NCBI RefSeq assembly: GCF_002237555.1
Contig: NZ_CP022540.1
Span: 1,240,001 to 1,304,000, forward strand
Length of the DNA: 64,000 nt
Origin: Antarctobacter heliothermus
Lineage (GTDB): Bacteria; Pseudomonadota; Alphaproteobacteria; Rhodobacterales; Rhodobacteraceae
Direction: 5' to 3'
The notes beneath the pieces are model-generated. The model had not been told where the DNA came from and did not search any database. It saw only the letters and a program-made list of their open reading frames with translations. This document shows positions 7,728 to 15,638 of this stretch, piece after piece (positions within the stretch are counted from its first letter, which is position 1; every line of letters starts with the position of its first letter). Both the position numbers and the translations under genes were made by a program.

Positions 7728-10700
7728 GTGGACCTTAGAGAAAGGAATGCCCAGTTGGGTGCCAGCAGGGATAAAAACGACTCGACGAGCAAACCGCTCG
7801 CGGTTGAGGGGTCGCAAGATCTGCCTTATCTGGCCCGCGATCGCGATGGCTCTGCTTCCACGCGTGTGGAGTCCGGCCAGTCCGGGATAGCAGCCATCTC
7901 CGGTGCGGTTGGAATGGGTCTGGCCACGCAGAGCGCAACTGCTGAGGGTCAAATTGCTTTGCAGGGCGCTCCCGTTGCGGATGAGGTGCCCCACAAGAAG
8001 GTAGCTCCGCAGTCCGGCTCCAAAGGACCCGACGGTGTCGGGGTCAAGGGTGACGCGGTCGGAGTAGGCGGCCATGATCCGTCGGAGTCGCTGGCAGGGC
8101 CTGATGTTGCGCGTCCTGCGCTGGAAGCTGCCGAGATAACCTCAGATGACACGATCGAGATTGATGTCGGCGCGGGACCTTTTCCATTCGCAGATGTGAG
8201 GGATGAAGACGATCCGACGCCGGTAGACATCGCAAGGGCCGCAGTGGCGGATGCGATCGGCGCGGTTCCTACTTCGAAAGCTCCGCTAGAGGTGGCCGCG
8301 GATGTGCCACCCGTAACCGGTACTGCCGACTTGGATCTCCTAGAAGAAGTTGAGATCGCATCGGTTCAATTGCCTAAAGCCGAACCGAAAACGAGTATCG
8401 AACCCATCGCCGACAAGGCGGACATCGTTGTGGGCGACGATGGCGTTCTGGACACGGTGACCGGTGACGGCGGCATCGTCGACGCGGTTGTCGGCGAAGA
8501 CGGTCTGCTGGACGGAGTTGTTGGCGAGGATGGCCTCGTGGACAGCGTTCTGGACACGGTGACCGGTGATGGCGGCATTGTCGACGCGGTTGTCGGCGAA
8601 GACGGTCTGCTGGACGGAGTTGTGGGCGAGGATGGCCTCGTGGACAGCGTTCTGGACACGGTGACGGGTGACGGCGGCATCGTCGACGCGGTTGTCGGCG
8701 AGGACGGTCTGCTGGACGGAGTTGTTGGCGAGGATGGCCTCGTGGACAGCGTTCTGGACACGGTGACCGGTGATGGCGGCATTGTCGACGCGGTTGTCGG
8801 CGAAGACGGTCTGCTGGACGGAGTTGTTGGCGAGGATGGCCTCGTGGACAGCGTTCTGGACACGGTGACCGGCGACGGCGGCATTGTCGACGCGGTGGTC
8901 GGCGAGGACGGTCTGCTGGACGGAGTTGTTGGCGAGGATGGCCTCGTGGACAGCGTTCTGGACACGGTGACCGGCGACGGCGGCATTGTCGACGCGGTGG
9001 TCGGCGAAGACGGTCTGCTGGACGGAGTCGTTGGCGAGGATGGCCTCGTGGACAGCGTTCTGGACACGGTGACGGGTGACGGCGGCATCGTCGACGCGGT
9101 TGTCGGCGAGGACGGTCTGCTGGACGGAGTTGTTGGCGAGGATGGCCTCGTGGACAGCGTTCTGGACACGGTGACCGGTGATGGCGGCATTGTCGACGCG
9201 GTTGTCGGCGAAGACGGTCTGCTGGACGGAGTCGTTGGCGAGGATGGCCTCGTGGACAGCGTTCTGGACACGGTGACGGGTGACGGCGGCATCGTCGACG
9301 CGGTTGTCGGCGAGGACGGTCTGCTGGACGGAGTTGTTGGCGAGGATGGCCTCGTGGACAGCGTTCTGGACACGGTGACCGGTGATGGCGGCATTGTCGA
9401 CGCGGTTGTCGGCGAAGACGGTCTGCTGGACGGAGTTGTGGGCGAGGATGGCCTCGTGGACAGCGTTCTGGACACGGTGACCGGCGACGGCGGCATTGTC
9501 GACGCGGTTGTCGGCGAGGACGGTCTGCTGGACGGAGTTGTTGGCGAGGATGGCCTCGTGGACAGCGTTCTGGACACGGTGACCGGTGATGGCGGCATTG
9601 TCGACGCGGTTGTCGGCGAAGACGGTCTGCTGGACGGAGTTGTTGGCGAGGATGGCCTCGTGGACAGCGTTCTGGACACGGTGACCGGTGACGGCGGCAT
9701 CGTCGACGCGGTGGTCGGCGAAGACGGTCTGCTGGACGGAGTTGTGGGCGAGGATGGCCTCGTGGACAGCGTTCTGGACACGGTGACCGGTGATGGCGGC
9801 ATTGTCGACGCGGTTGTCGGCGAAGACGGTCTGCTGGACGGAGTTGTGGGCGAGGATGGCCTCGTGGACAGCGTTCTGGACACGGTGACGGGTGACGGCG
9901 GCATCGTCGACGCGGTTGTCGGCGAGGACGGTCTGCTGGACGGAGTTGTTGGCGAGGATGGCCTCGTGGACAGCGTTCTGGACACGGTGACCGGTGATGG
10001 CGGCATTGTCGACGCGGTTGTCGGCGAAGACGGTCTGCTGGACGGAGTTGTTGGCGAGGATGGCCTCGTGGACAGCGTTCTGGACACGGTGACCGGCGAC
10101 GGCGGCATTGTCGACGCGGTGGTCGGCGAGGACGGTCTGCTGGACGGAGTTGTTGGCGAGGATGGCCTCGTGGACAGCGTTCTGGACACGGTGACCGGCG
10201 ACGGCGGCATTGTCGACGCGGTGGTCGGCGAAGACGGTCTGCTGGACGGAGTCGTTGGCGAGGATGGCCTCGTGGACAGCGTTCTGGACACGGTGACGGG
10301 TGACGGCGGCATCGTCGACGCGGTTGTCGGCGAGGACGGTCTGCTGGACGGAGTTGTTGGCGAGGATGGCCTCGTGGACAGCGTTCTGGACACGGTGACC
10401 GGCGACGGCGGCATTGTCGACGCGGTGGTCGGCGAAGACGGTCTGCTGGACGGAGTCGTTGGCGAGGATGGCCTCGTGGACAGCGTTCTGGACACGGTGA
10501 CGGGTGACGGCGGCATCGTCGACGCGGTTGTCGGCGAGGACGGTCTGCTGGACGGAGTTGTTGGCGAGGATGGCCTCGTGGACAGCGTTCTGGACACGGT
10601 GACCGGTGATGGCGGCATTGTCGACGCGGTTGTCGGCGAAGACGGTCTGCTGGACGGAGTCGTTGGCGAGGATGGCCTCGTGGACAGCGTTCTGGACACG

Positions 10701-13286
10701 GTGACGGGTGACGGCGGCATCGTCGACGCGGTTGTCGGCGAGGACGGTCTGCTGGACGGAGTTGTTGGCGAGGATGGCCTCGTGGACAGCGTTCTGGACA
10801 CGGTGACCGGTGATGGCGGCATTGTCGACGCGGTTGTCGGCGAAGACGGTCTGCTGGACGGAGTTGTGGGCGAGGATGGCCTCGTGGACAGCGTTCTGGA
10901 CACGGTGACCGGCGACGGCGGCATTGTCGACGCGGTTGTCGGCGAGGACGGTCTGCTGGACGGAGTTGTTGGCGAGGATGGCCTCGTGGACAGCGTTCTG
11001 GACACGGTGACCGGTGATGGCGGCATTGTCGACGCGGTTGTCGGCGAAGACGGTCTGCTGGACGGAGTTGTTGGCGAGGATGGCCTCGTGGACAGCGTTC
11101 TGGACACGGTGACCGGTGACGGCGGCATCGTCGACGCGGTGGTCGGCGAAGACGGTCTGCTGGACGGAGTTGTGGGCGAGGATGGCCTCGTGGACAGCGT
11201 TCTGGACACGGTGACCGGTGATGGCGGCATTGTCGACGCGGTTGTCGGCGAGGACGGTCTGCTGGACGGAGTTGTTGGCGAGGATGGCCTCGTGGACAGC
11301 GTTCTGGACACGGTGACCGGTGATGGCGGCATTGTCGACGCGGTTGTCGGCGAAGACGGTCTGCTGGACGGAGTTGTTGGCGAGGATGGCCTCGTGGACA
11401 GCGTTCTGGACACGGTGACCGGTGACGGCGGCATCGTCGACGCGGTTGTCGGCGAAGACGGTCTGCTGGACGGAGTTGTTGGCGAGGATGGCCTCGTGGA
11501 CAGCGTTCTGGACACGGTGACCGGTGATGGCGGCATTGTCGACGCGGTGGTCGGCGAAGACGGTCTGCTGGACGGAGTTGTTGGCGAGGATGGCCTCGTG
11601 GACAGCGTTCTGGACACGGTGACCGGTGATGGCGGCATTGTCGACGCGGTTGTCGGCGAAGACGGTCTGCTGGACGGAGTTGTTGGCGAGGATGGCCTCG
11701 TGGACAGCGTTCTGGACACGGTGACCGGCGACGGCGGCATTGTCGACGCGGTGGTCGGCGAGGACGGTCTGCTGGACGGAGTTGTTGGCGAGGATGGCCT
11801 CGTGGACAGCGTTCTGGACACGGTGACCGGTGATGGCGGCATTGTCGACGCGGTTGTCGGCGAAGACGGTCTGCTGGACGGAGTTGTGGGCGAGGATGGC
11901 CTCGTGGACAGCGTTCTGGACACGGTGACCGGCGACGGCGGCATTGTCGACGCGGTGGTCGGCGAGGACGGTCTGCTGGACGGAGTTGTTGGCGAGGATG
12001 GCCTCGTGGACAGCGTTCTGGACACGGTGACCGGTGATGGCGGCATTGTCGACGCGGTTGTCGGCGAAGACGGTCTGCTGGACGGAGTTGTGGGCGAGGA
12101 TGGCCTCGTGGACAGCGTTCTGGACACGGTGACCGGCGACGGCGGCATTGTCGACGCGGTGGTCGGCGAGGACGGTCTGCTGGACGGAGTTGTTGGCGAG
12201 GATGGCCTCGTGGACAGCGTTCTGGACACGGTGACCGGTGATGGCGGCATTGTCGACGCGGTTGTCGGCGAAGACGGTCTGCTGGACGGAGTTGTTGGCG
12301 AGGATGGCCTCGTGGACAGCGTTCTGGACACGGTGACCGGTGATGGCGGCATTGTCGACGCGGTGGTCGGCGAAGACGGTCTGCTGGACGGAGTTGTGGG
12401 CGAGGATGGCCTCGTGGACAGCGTTCTGGACACGGTGACCGGCGACGGCGGCATTGTCGACGCGGTGGTCGGCGAGGACGGTCTGCTGGACGGAGTTGTT
12501 GGCGAGGATGGCCTCGTGGACAGCGTTCTGGACACGGTGACCGGCGACGGCGGCATTGTCGACGCGGTGGTCGGCGAGGACGGTCTGCTGGACGGAGTCG
12601 TTGGCGAGGATGGCCTCGTGGACAGCGTTCTGGACACGGTGACGGGTGACGGCGGCCTTCTGGGCGGTCTTTTGGGCGGCGTGTTGAATACAGTGAAGGG
12701 CGACGGCGGTCCGGTGGACGTGGCTCTGGGCGAGGACGCGCCGCTTGGCGCCGTTGTTGGCAGCGACACGGTCGAGACCTCAGTTGTGGACGACATCGAA
12801 AGTGTCGATGACGAAGGTTTTGTCGATACGCTGATCGCCTCTGACGGTGAAGAGGATATCCTTACCGGGTTGGTCGGGGACGATGACGTTTATGGAATAG
12901 ATGTAGCGCCGGACCCCGTGGACAACGTAGACGACCTTTCGGCAGGCCTGCCTTGGCGGGGCGGATCGCTGGTCGATCAGGGTCTTCTGTCCGACACTGT
13001 CGCAACGGACGATGAAATCGACGGTCTGCTGAATGAGATCCTTGGCAGCGCGGTAGATGGCGATGTTTTGAGCAGCGGGCCGGGGACTTTCGACTTGCTG
13101 GTTGAGGAAACGGACCTTCCCGGGGATGCTATGGTCGACACCGGCGATTCCAGTCTACTGGGTGATACTGCGATCGACGATGCGATGTCGTCGTTGTTCG
13201 ACACTGGCGAAAGCTTGCTTGGTGGTGGTTTGCTGGGCGGCGGATTGCTTGGCGGATTGTCGTCGCCGGATGACGAGAATGCCTAG
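7728..13286 (+). CDS. Giant acidic repeat protein (41 x 34 residues), probable type I secreted adhesin
   Basis: This is an 1852-residue protein without a signal peptide. Residues 1-239 are non-repetitive, with an Ala/Gly-rich patch near 52-66. Residues 240-1633 are 41 tandem copies of one 34-residue unit made of three sub-units: GDGGIVDAVV, GEDGLLDGVV and GEDGLVDSVLDTVT. In the translation every copy is identical. The C-terminal ~219 residues are acidic and end LLGGGLLGGLSS-PDDENA, resembling the end of the second repeat protein (LLGGLSGDSSEEFS). Unlike that protein it lacks the BapA-like prefix domain. A complete type I secretion system follows. I infer a secreted surface or matrix protein, with Ca2+ binding by the many Asp possible. 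The start is uncertain: GTG 7728 has a weak ribosome site, while TTG 7755 has AAAGGAA at 7741-7747. Confidence 0.82.
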   Translation: MDLRERNAQLGASRDKNDSTSKPLAVEGSQDLPYLARDRDGSASTRVESGQSGIAAISGAVGMGLATQSATAEGQIALQGAPVADEVPHKKVAPQSGSKGPDGVGVKGDAVGVGGHDPSESLAGPDVARPALEAAEITSDDTIEIDVGAGPFPFADVRDEDDPTPVDIARAAVADAIGAVPTSKAPLEVAADVPPVTGTADLDLLEEVEIASVQLPKAEPKTSIEPIADKADIVVGDDGVLDTVTGDGGIVDAVVGEDGLLDGVVGEDGLVDSVLDTVTGDGGIVDAVVGEDGLLDGVVGEDGLVDSVLDTVTGDGGIVDAVVGEDGLLDGVVGEDGLVDSVLDTVTGDGGIVDAVVGEDGLLDGVVGEDGLVDSVLDTVTGDGGIVDAVVGEDGLLDGVVGEDGLVDSVLDTVTGDGGIVDAVVGEDGLLDGVVGEDGLVDSVLDTVTGDGGIVDAVVGEDGLLDGVVGEDGLVDSVLDTVTGDGGIVDAVVGEDGLLDGVVGEDGLVDSVLDTVTGDGGIVDAVVGEDGLLDGVVGEDGLVDSVLDTVTGDGGIVDAVVGEDGLLDGVVGEDGLVDSVLDTVTGDGGIVDAVVGEDGLLDGVVGEDGLVDSVLDTVTGDGGIVDAVVGEDGLLDGVVGEDGLVDSVLDTVTGDGGIVDAVVGEDGLLDGVVGEDGLVDSVLDTVTGDGGIVDAVVGEDGLLDGVVGEDGLVDSVLDTVTGDGGIVDAVVGEDGLLDGVVGEDGLVDSVLDTVTGDGGIVDAVVGEDGLLDGVVGEDGLVDSVLDTVTGDGGIVDAVVGEDGLLDGVVGEDGLVDSVLDTVTGDGGIVDAVVGEDGLLDGVVGEDGLVDSVLDTVTGDGGIVDAVVGEDGLLDGVVGEDGLVDSVLDTVTGDGGIVDAVVGEDGLLDGVVGEDGLVDSVLDTVTGDGGIVDAVVGEDGLLDGVVGEDGLVDSVLDTVTGDGGIVDAVVGEDGLLDGVVGEDGLVDSVLDTVTGDGGIVDAVVGEDGLLDGVVGEDGLVDSVLDTVTGDGGIVDAVVGEDGLLDGVVGEDGLVDSVLDTVTGDGGIVDAVVGEDGLLDGVVGEDGLVDSVLDTVTGDGGIVDAVVGEDGLLDGVVGEDGLVDSVLDTVTGDGGIVDAVVGEDGLLDGVVGEDGLVDSVLDTVTGDGGIVDAVVGEDGLLDGVVGEDGLVDSVLDTVTGDGGIVDAVVGEDGLLDGVVGEDGLVDSVLDTVTGDGGIVDAVVGEDGLLDGVVGEDGLVDSVLDTVTGDGGIVDAVVGEDGLLDGVVGEDGLVDSVLDTVTGDGGIVDAVVGEDGLLDGVVGEDGLVDSVLDTVTGDGGIVDAVVGEDGLLDGVVGEDGLVDSVLDTVTGDGGIVDAVVGEDGLLDGVVGEDGLVDSVLDTVTGDGGIVDAVVGEDGLLDGVVGEDGLVDSVLDTVTGDGGIVDAVVGEDGLLDGVVGEDGLVDSVLDTVTGDGGIVDAVVGEDGLLDGVVGEDGLVDSVLDTVTGDGGIVDAVVGEDGLLDGVVGEDGLVDSVLDTVTGDGGIVDAVVGEDGLLDGVVGEDGLVDSVLDTVTGDGGIVDAVVGEDGLLDGVVGEDGLVDSVLDTVTGDGGIVDAVVGEDGLLDGVVGEDGLVDSVLDTVTGDGGLLGGLLGGVLNTVKGDGGPVDVALGEDAPLGAVVGSDTVETSVVDDIESVDDEGFVDTLIASDGEEDILTGLVGDDDVYGIDVAPDPVDNVDDLSAGLPWRGGSLVDQGLLSDTVATDDEIDGLLNEILGSAVDGDVLSSGPGTFDLLVEETDLPGDAMVDTGDSSLLGDTAIDDAMSSLFDTGESLLGGGLLGGGLLGGLSSPDDENA
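8445..12626 (+). repeat. 41 exact-period tandem repeats of 102 bp
   Basis: The stretch is 4182 bp, exactly 41 x 102 bp with no length change, followed by a partial 42nd copy (VLDTVTGDGG) at 12627-12656. Differences between copies fall at third positions, for example GGT/GGC, GAA/GAG, GTT/GTC/GTG and ACC/ACG, so the protein is unchanged. Blocks of variants recur in the same order, which suggests duplication of multi-copy segments. Copy number may be unreliable if the assembly used short reads. Confidence 0.95.
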
Positions 13287-13292
13287 AACCGG

Positions 13293-13317
13293 TGCCCAGC
13301 AGTCAGTTTGCTGGGCA
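13293..13317 (+). terminator. Hairpin after the 41-repeat protein
   Basis: TGCCCAGCA (13293-13301) and TGCTGGGCA (13309-13317) form a perfect 9-bp stem with a 7-nt loop, just after the stop at 13284-13286. There is no T tract, so it could be a weak terminator or an mRNA-end structure. Confidence 0.55.
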
Positions 13318-13514
13318 ACATGTGAATATTATGCAACTTTTAGGCGTAGATGTTTACAAGGGGGCTTGCAGCAAATAGTTCTATCGCGAACCATCCGTAA
13401 GCACGGGACGAAATTCGAACCAGAACGATCTAGAGGTGTGTAAACTTTGTTCTTTTTCGATGAGTTCCCGACTGGCCCTGACGTGATAGGTCTTGTTTCG
13501 TAGGGAGTGGCTGA

Positions 13515-14324
13515 ATGTCTATCGAGCTGTCCGTGCGCGGAATAGGGCAAGATCAATCGCAATCGCTGGTTGTCGACACTGGAATTGCATTGTCGCGCGC
13601 GACAGAGATCACGCTCCCTACGGGTACTCCCGCCATTGTCCGGCATGAGAAGTTTGGTCGCGATCTTGCTGTTCAGTTCGAAGATGGACAAACGCTGCGC
13701 ATCGAGAATTTCTTCGTTATGGATCCCGAGGGCGAGTTCAGCCGGTTCCTAGATGAGGACGGGGGTACGAAAGTCACAGGACTGATCGCTCCCGAACCCT
13801 CGATGGAAGACATGGGCGATGGGATCGAAGCGGATCCTGCTGGCGGGAGCGAAGGGGGTGACGCCACGCCGCAACACGCATTTGTGCCCGGCGCGGGCGA
13901 CGATGGCGGTGGCGGATTTTTCGGCGAAAGCTCGACGATCCTTAGCGCCGGAGCGGGGCTGGCCGCGGGGTACGGCTCGATGAGTCTATTGTCTTCTGAA
14001 GGAGATGATGGCGATAGCGAAAGCCGCAGCGCGTCGACCGCAGCCGCAGTTCCAAGCGATGACGACGCCGGTTTGTTAGAGCAAGACCTAGAGGCGCTTC
14101 TGGGTGCACCGGCGGCCGAGGATGACCTGATGCTCGCCTTGGCAGCCGAACTCGAGAGCGCGGCTTTTGTCGACGACGCCCTAGGTGCGCCCGGTGATTT
14201 GGTCGCTCCCCTGCTAGATGGCGGCTTGGCCGGGCCGTTATTTGCAGAAACCTCTCCGATGCCGATCGAGATGCACGCCGAATCTGATCTGCTTCTGCCT
14301 CTGACCGCCGAAGGTGACACATGA
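13515..14324 (+). CDS. BapA-prefix-like acidic protein encoded with the type I secretion system
   Basis: This is a 269-residue, strongly acidic protein without a signal peptide. Residues about 40-95 (IVRHEKFGRDLAVQFEDGQTL, then RIENFFV) resemble the prefix domain of Bap/LapF-type adhesins, also present in the repeat protein at 25404-28766. A Gly/Ala hydrophobic stretch follows (ILSAGAGLAAGYGSMSLLS, about 142-160), then an acidic tail. It looks like an adhesin N-terminus without the repeats. AGGGAG (13502-13507) precedes ATG 13515. Its stop overlaps the start of the TolC-like gene (ATGA), so it is the first gene of the secretion operon. It may be a small type I substrate, an accessory or retention protein, or a regulator of export; none of these is established. 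Confidence 0.7.
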   Translation: MSIELSVRGIGQDQSQSLVVDTGIALSRATEITLPTGTPAIVRHEKFGRDLAVQFEDGQTLRIENFFVMDPEGEFSRFLDEDGGTKVTGLIAPEPSMEDMGDGIEADPAGGSEGGDATPQHAFVPGAGDDGGGGFFGESSTILSAGAGLAAGYGSMSLLSSEGDDGDSESRSASTAAAVPSDDDAGLLEQDLEALLGAPAAEDDLMLALAAELESAAFVDDALGAPGDLVAPLLDGGLAGPLFAETSPMPIEMHAESDLLLPLTAEGDT

Positions 14325-15607
14325 CGCCACGCCGCCCCAAAACAATCGCTAACAGCCTGGCCGCGCGCTGTGCCCGGCTGGTCGCGGCATCGGTGTTGGC
14401 CGCAGGCCTTTTGTCCGCCCCGGCCTTGGCGCAGATGTCGCTGAAAGAGGCGGCTCAACTTGCGCCAGAGTTGGATCCTAACGTGACCGCGTTGCGACAA
14501 CAGGTTAGCAGCCGCACCCTTGGTATAAAACAGGCGCGCGACGGCTATTACCCTTCTGTCAGCCTGTCCAGCGACACCAGCACCACGGATGCGGACGGTC
14601 CGGGAATTTCTTTGACGATCTCGCAGGTTCTGTACGATTGGGGCTTGATCCGAAGTGAGATCAAGGCCGCGACGCAGGCACGCGTGCAGGCAATCTCTGA
14701 TTTGAAGACTTCGGTCGAAGACCTTACTCTTTTAGTATCCGAGACTTTTCTTGACGTAGAAATCGCCCAAAATAAGATACAGCTAACGCGAGAGTACATG
14801 GCGTTCGCCAATCGTTTGTCAACTCAGGCCGAGGTCCGCGCCCGTGCCGGGTTGGGCGACAACGGTGAAGTGGCGAGAGCCCGGCTAGAAGTGGCGCGGG
14901 CGCAGGACCGGATGAACAGCCTGGTGGCCGACCGGGACATGAGCCTCGCCCAGATTTCCTTTCTGACGGGACGCAAGACGGTGGCCGTACTACCGCCCCC
15001 TGCGATCAATTATGCCCAGCGGTACAACAGCGCGGCAAAGATCCAGTCTGCTGTCCGCATTGCACCGGATTACATCGCAGGACGTGCCCGCGCGGCCGAG
15101 GCAGAGGCGAACGTCGATCGTGCCAAGGCCGCACGGCTACCGACCATTCAGCTGCAGGCGCAGGGCCGGACCGACCTGAACGGCGGGCGCACCAGCACGG
15201 CGTTGGGGTTGTCGGCGGGTGTCGATCTCAACGCCGGCGGTCTGGGAGGGCGTGCCATTCAGGTGGCGCGCGCTGACGCTGCTGCTGCGGCATCCTCCCT
15301 GCGCGGAATCGAGCGCCAGATGACCAACACTGCGCAGACCGCGCTGAAGCACATCGCGACTTTGCGGACGGCTGAACGGTCCCGGGTCACACAGTTGGAA
15401 CAGGCCGCGCGCGTACTGGCGAACTACGAGGATCAGTTCGTAGCCGGGCAGCGAGAGTTGATCGATGTCCTGACCACGGGGCGCGATTTGTATGATGCAA
15501 GGATCGACCAAGTTGACACCTATGAAGAGCGAAAGCGGACAGAATATCAGGCTGCACGCGATCTAGGTGTGTTGGGCACACTGATCCTCGCCTCCAGCGG
15601 TTCTTAG
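14321..15607 (+). CDS. TolC-family outer membrane protein of a type I secretion system
   Basis: This is a 428-residue outer membrane channel. A signal peptide (LVAASVLAAGLLSAPALA, cleaved before QMSLKEAA) precedes two TolC/OEP repeats, roughly residues 40-230 and 240-425. Typical features are SLKEAAQLAPELDPNVTALRQQ at the mature N-terminus, the repeat-2 stretch AAEAEANVDRAKAARLPTIQL, and a C-terminal coiled coil (RELIDVLTTGRDLYDARID). It would form the trans-periplasmic duct with the HlyD-like adaptor and ABC exporter encoded just downstream. The start overlaps the stop of the previous gene. Confidence 0.92.
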   Translation: MTPRRPKTIANSLAARCARLVAASVLAAGLLSAPALAQMSLKEAAQLAPELDPNVTALRQQVSSRTLGIKQARDGYYPSVSLSSDTSTTDADGPGISLTISQVLYDWGLIRSEIKAATQARVQAISDLKTSVEDLTLLVSETFLDVEIAQNKIQLTREYMAFANRLSTQAEVRARAGLGDNGEVARARLEVARAQDRMNSLVADRDMSLAQISFLTGRKTVAVLPPPAINYAQRYNSAAKIQSAVRIAPDYIAGRARAAEAEANVDRAKAARLPTIQLQAQGRTDLNGGRTSTALGLSAGVDLNAGGLGGRAIQVARADAAAAASSLRGIERQMTNTAQTALKHIATLRTAERSRVTQLEQAARVLANYEDQFVAGQRELIDVLTTGRDLYDARIDQVDTYEERKRTEYQAARDLGVLGTLILASSGS

Positions 15608-15638
15608 GGGGCAAAATGTTGCGCGGGAAAGACCAAAC

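Noticed and set aside
7747..7890. ATG at 7747 with a good AGAGAAAGG ribosome site before the 41-repeat gene
   Set aside because: It is in a different frame and stops after about 47 codons with no recognisable protein. It may reduce translation from GTG 7728 or belong to TTG 7755 as a ribosome site, but I do not call a gene.
8366..12796. A 1476-residue open frame on the strand opposite the 41-repeat array
   Set aside because: It is a by-product of a 102-bp period, a multiple of three with no stop in that frame. It encodes a low-complexity Ser/Pro/Thr repeat, lacks a ribosome site and has no unique domain.
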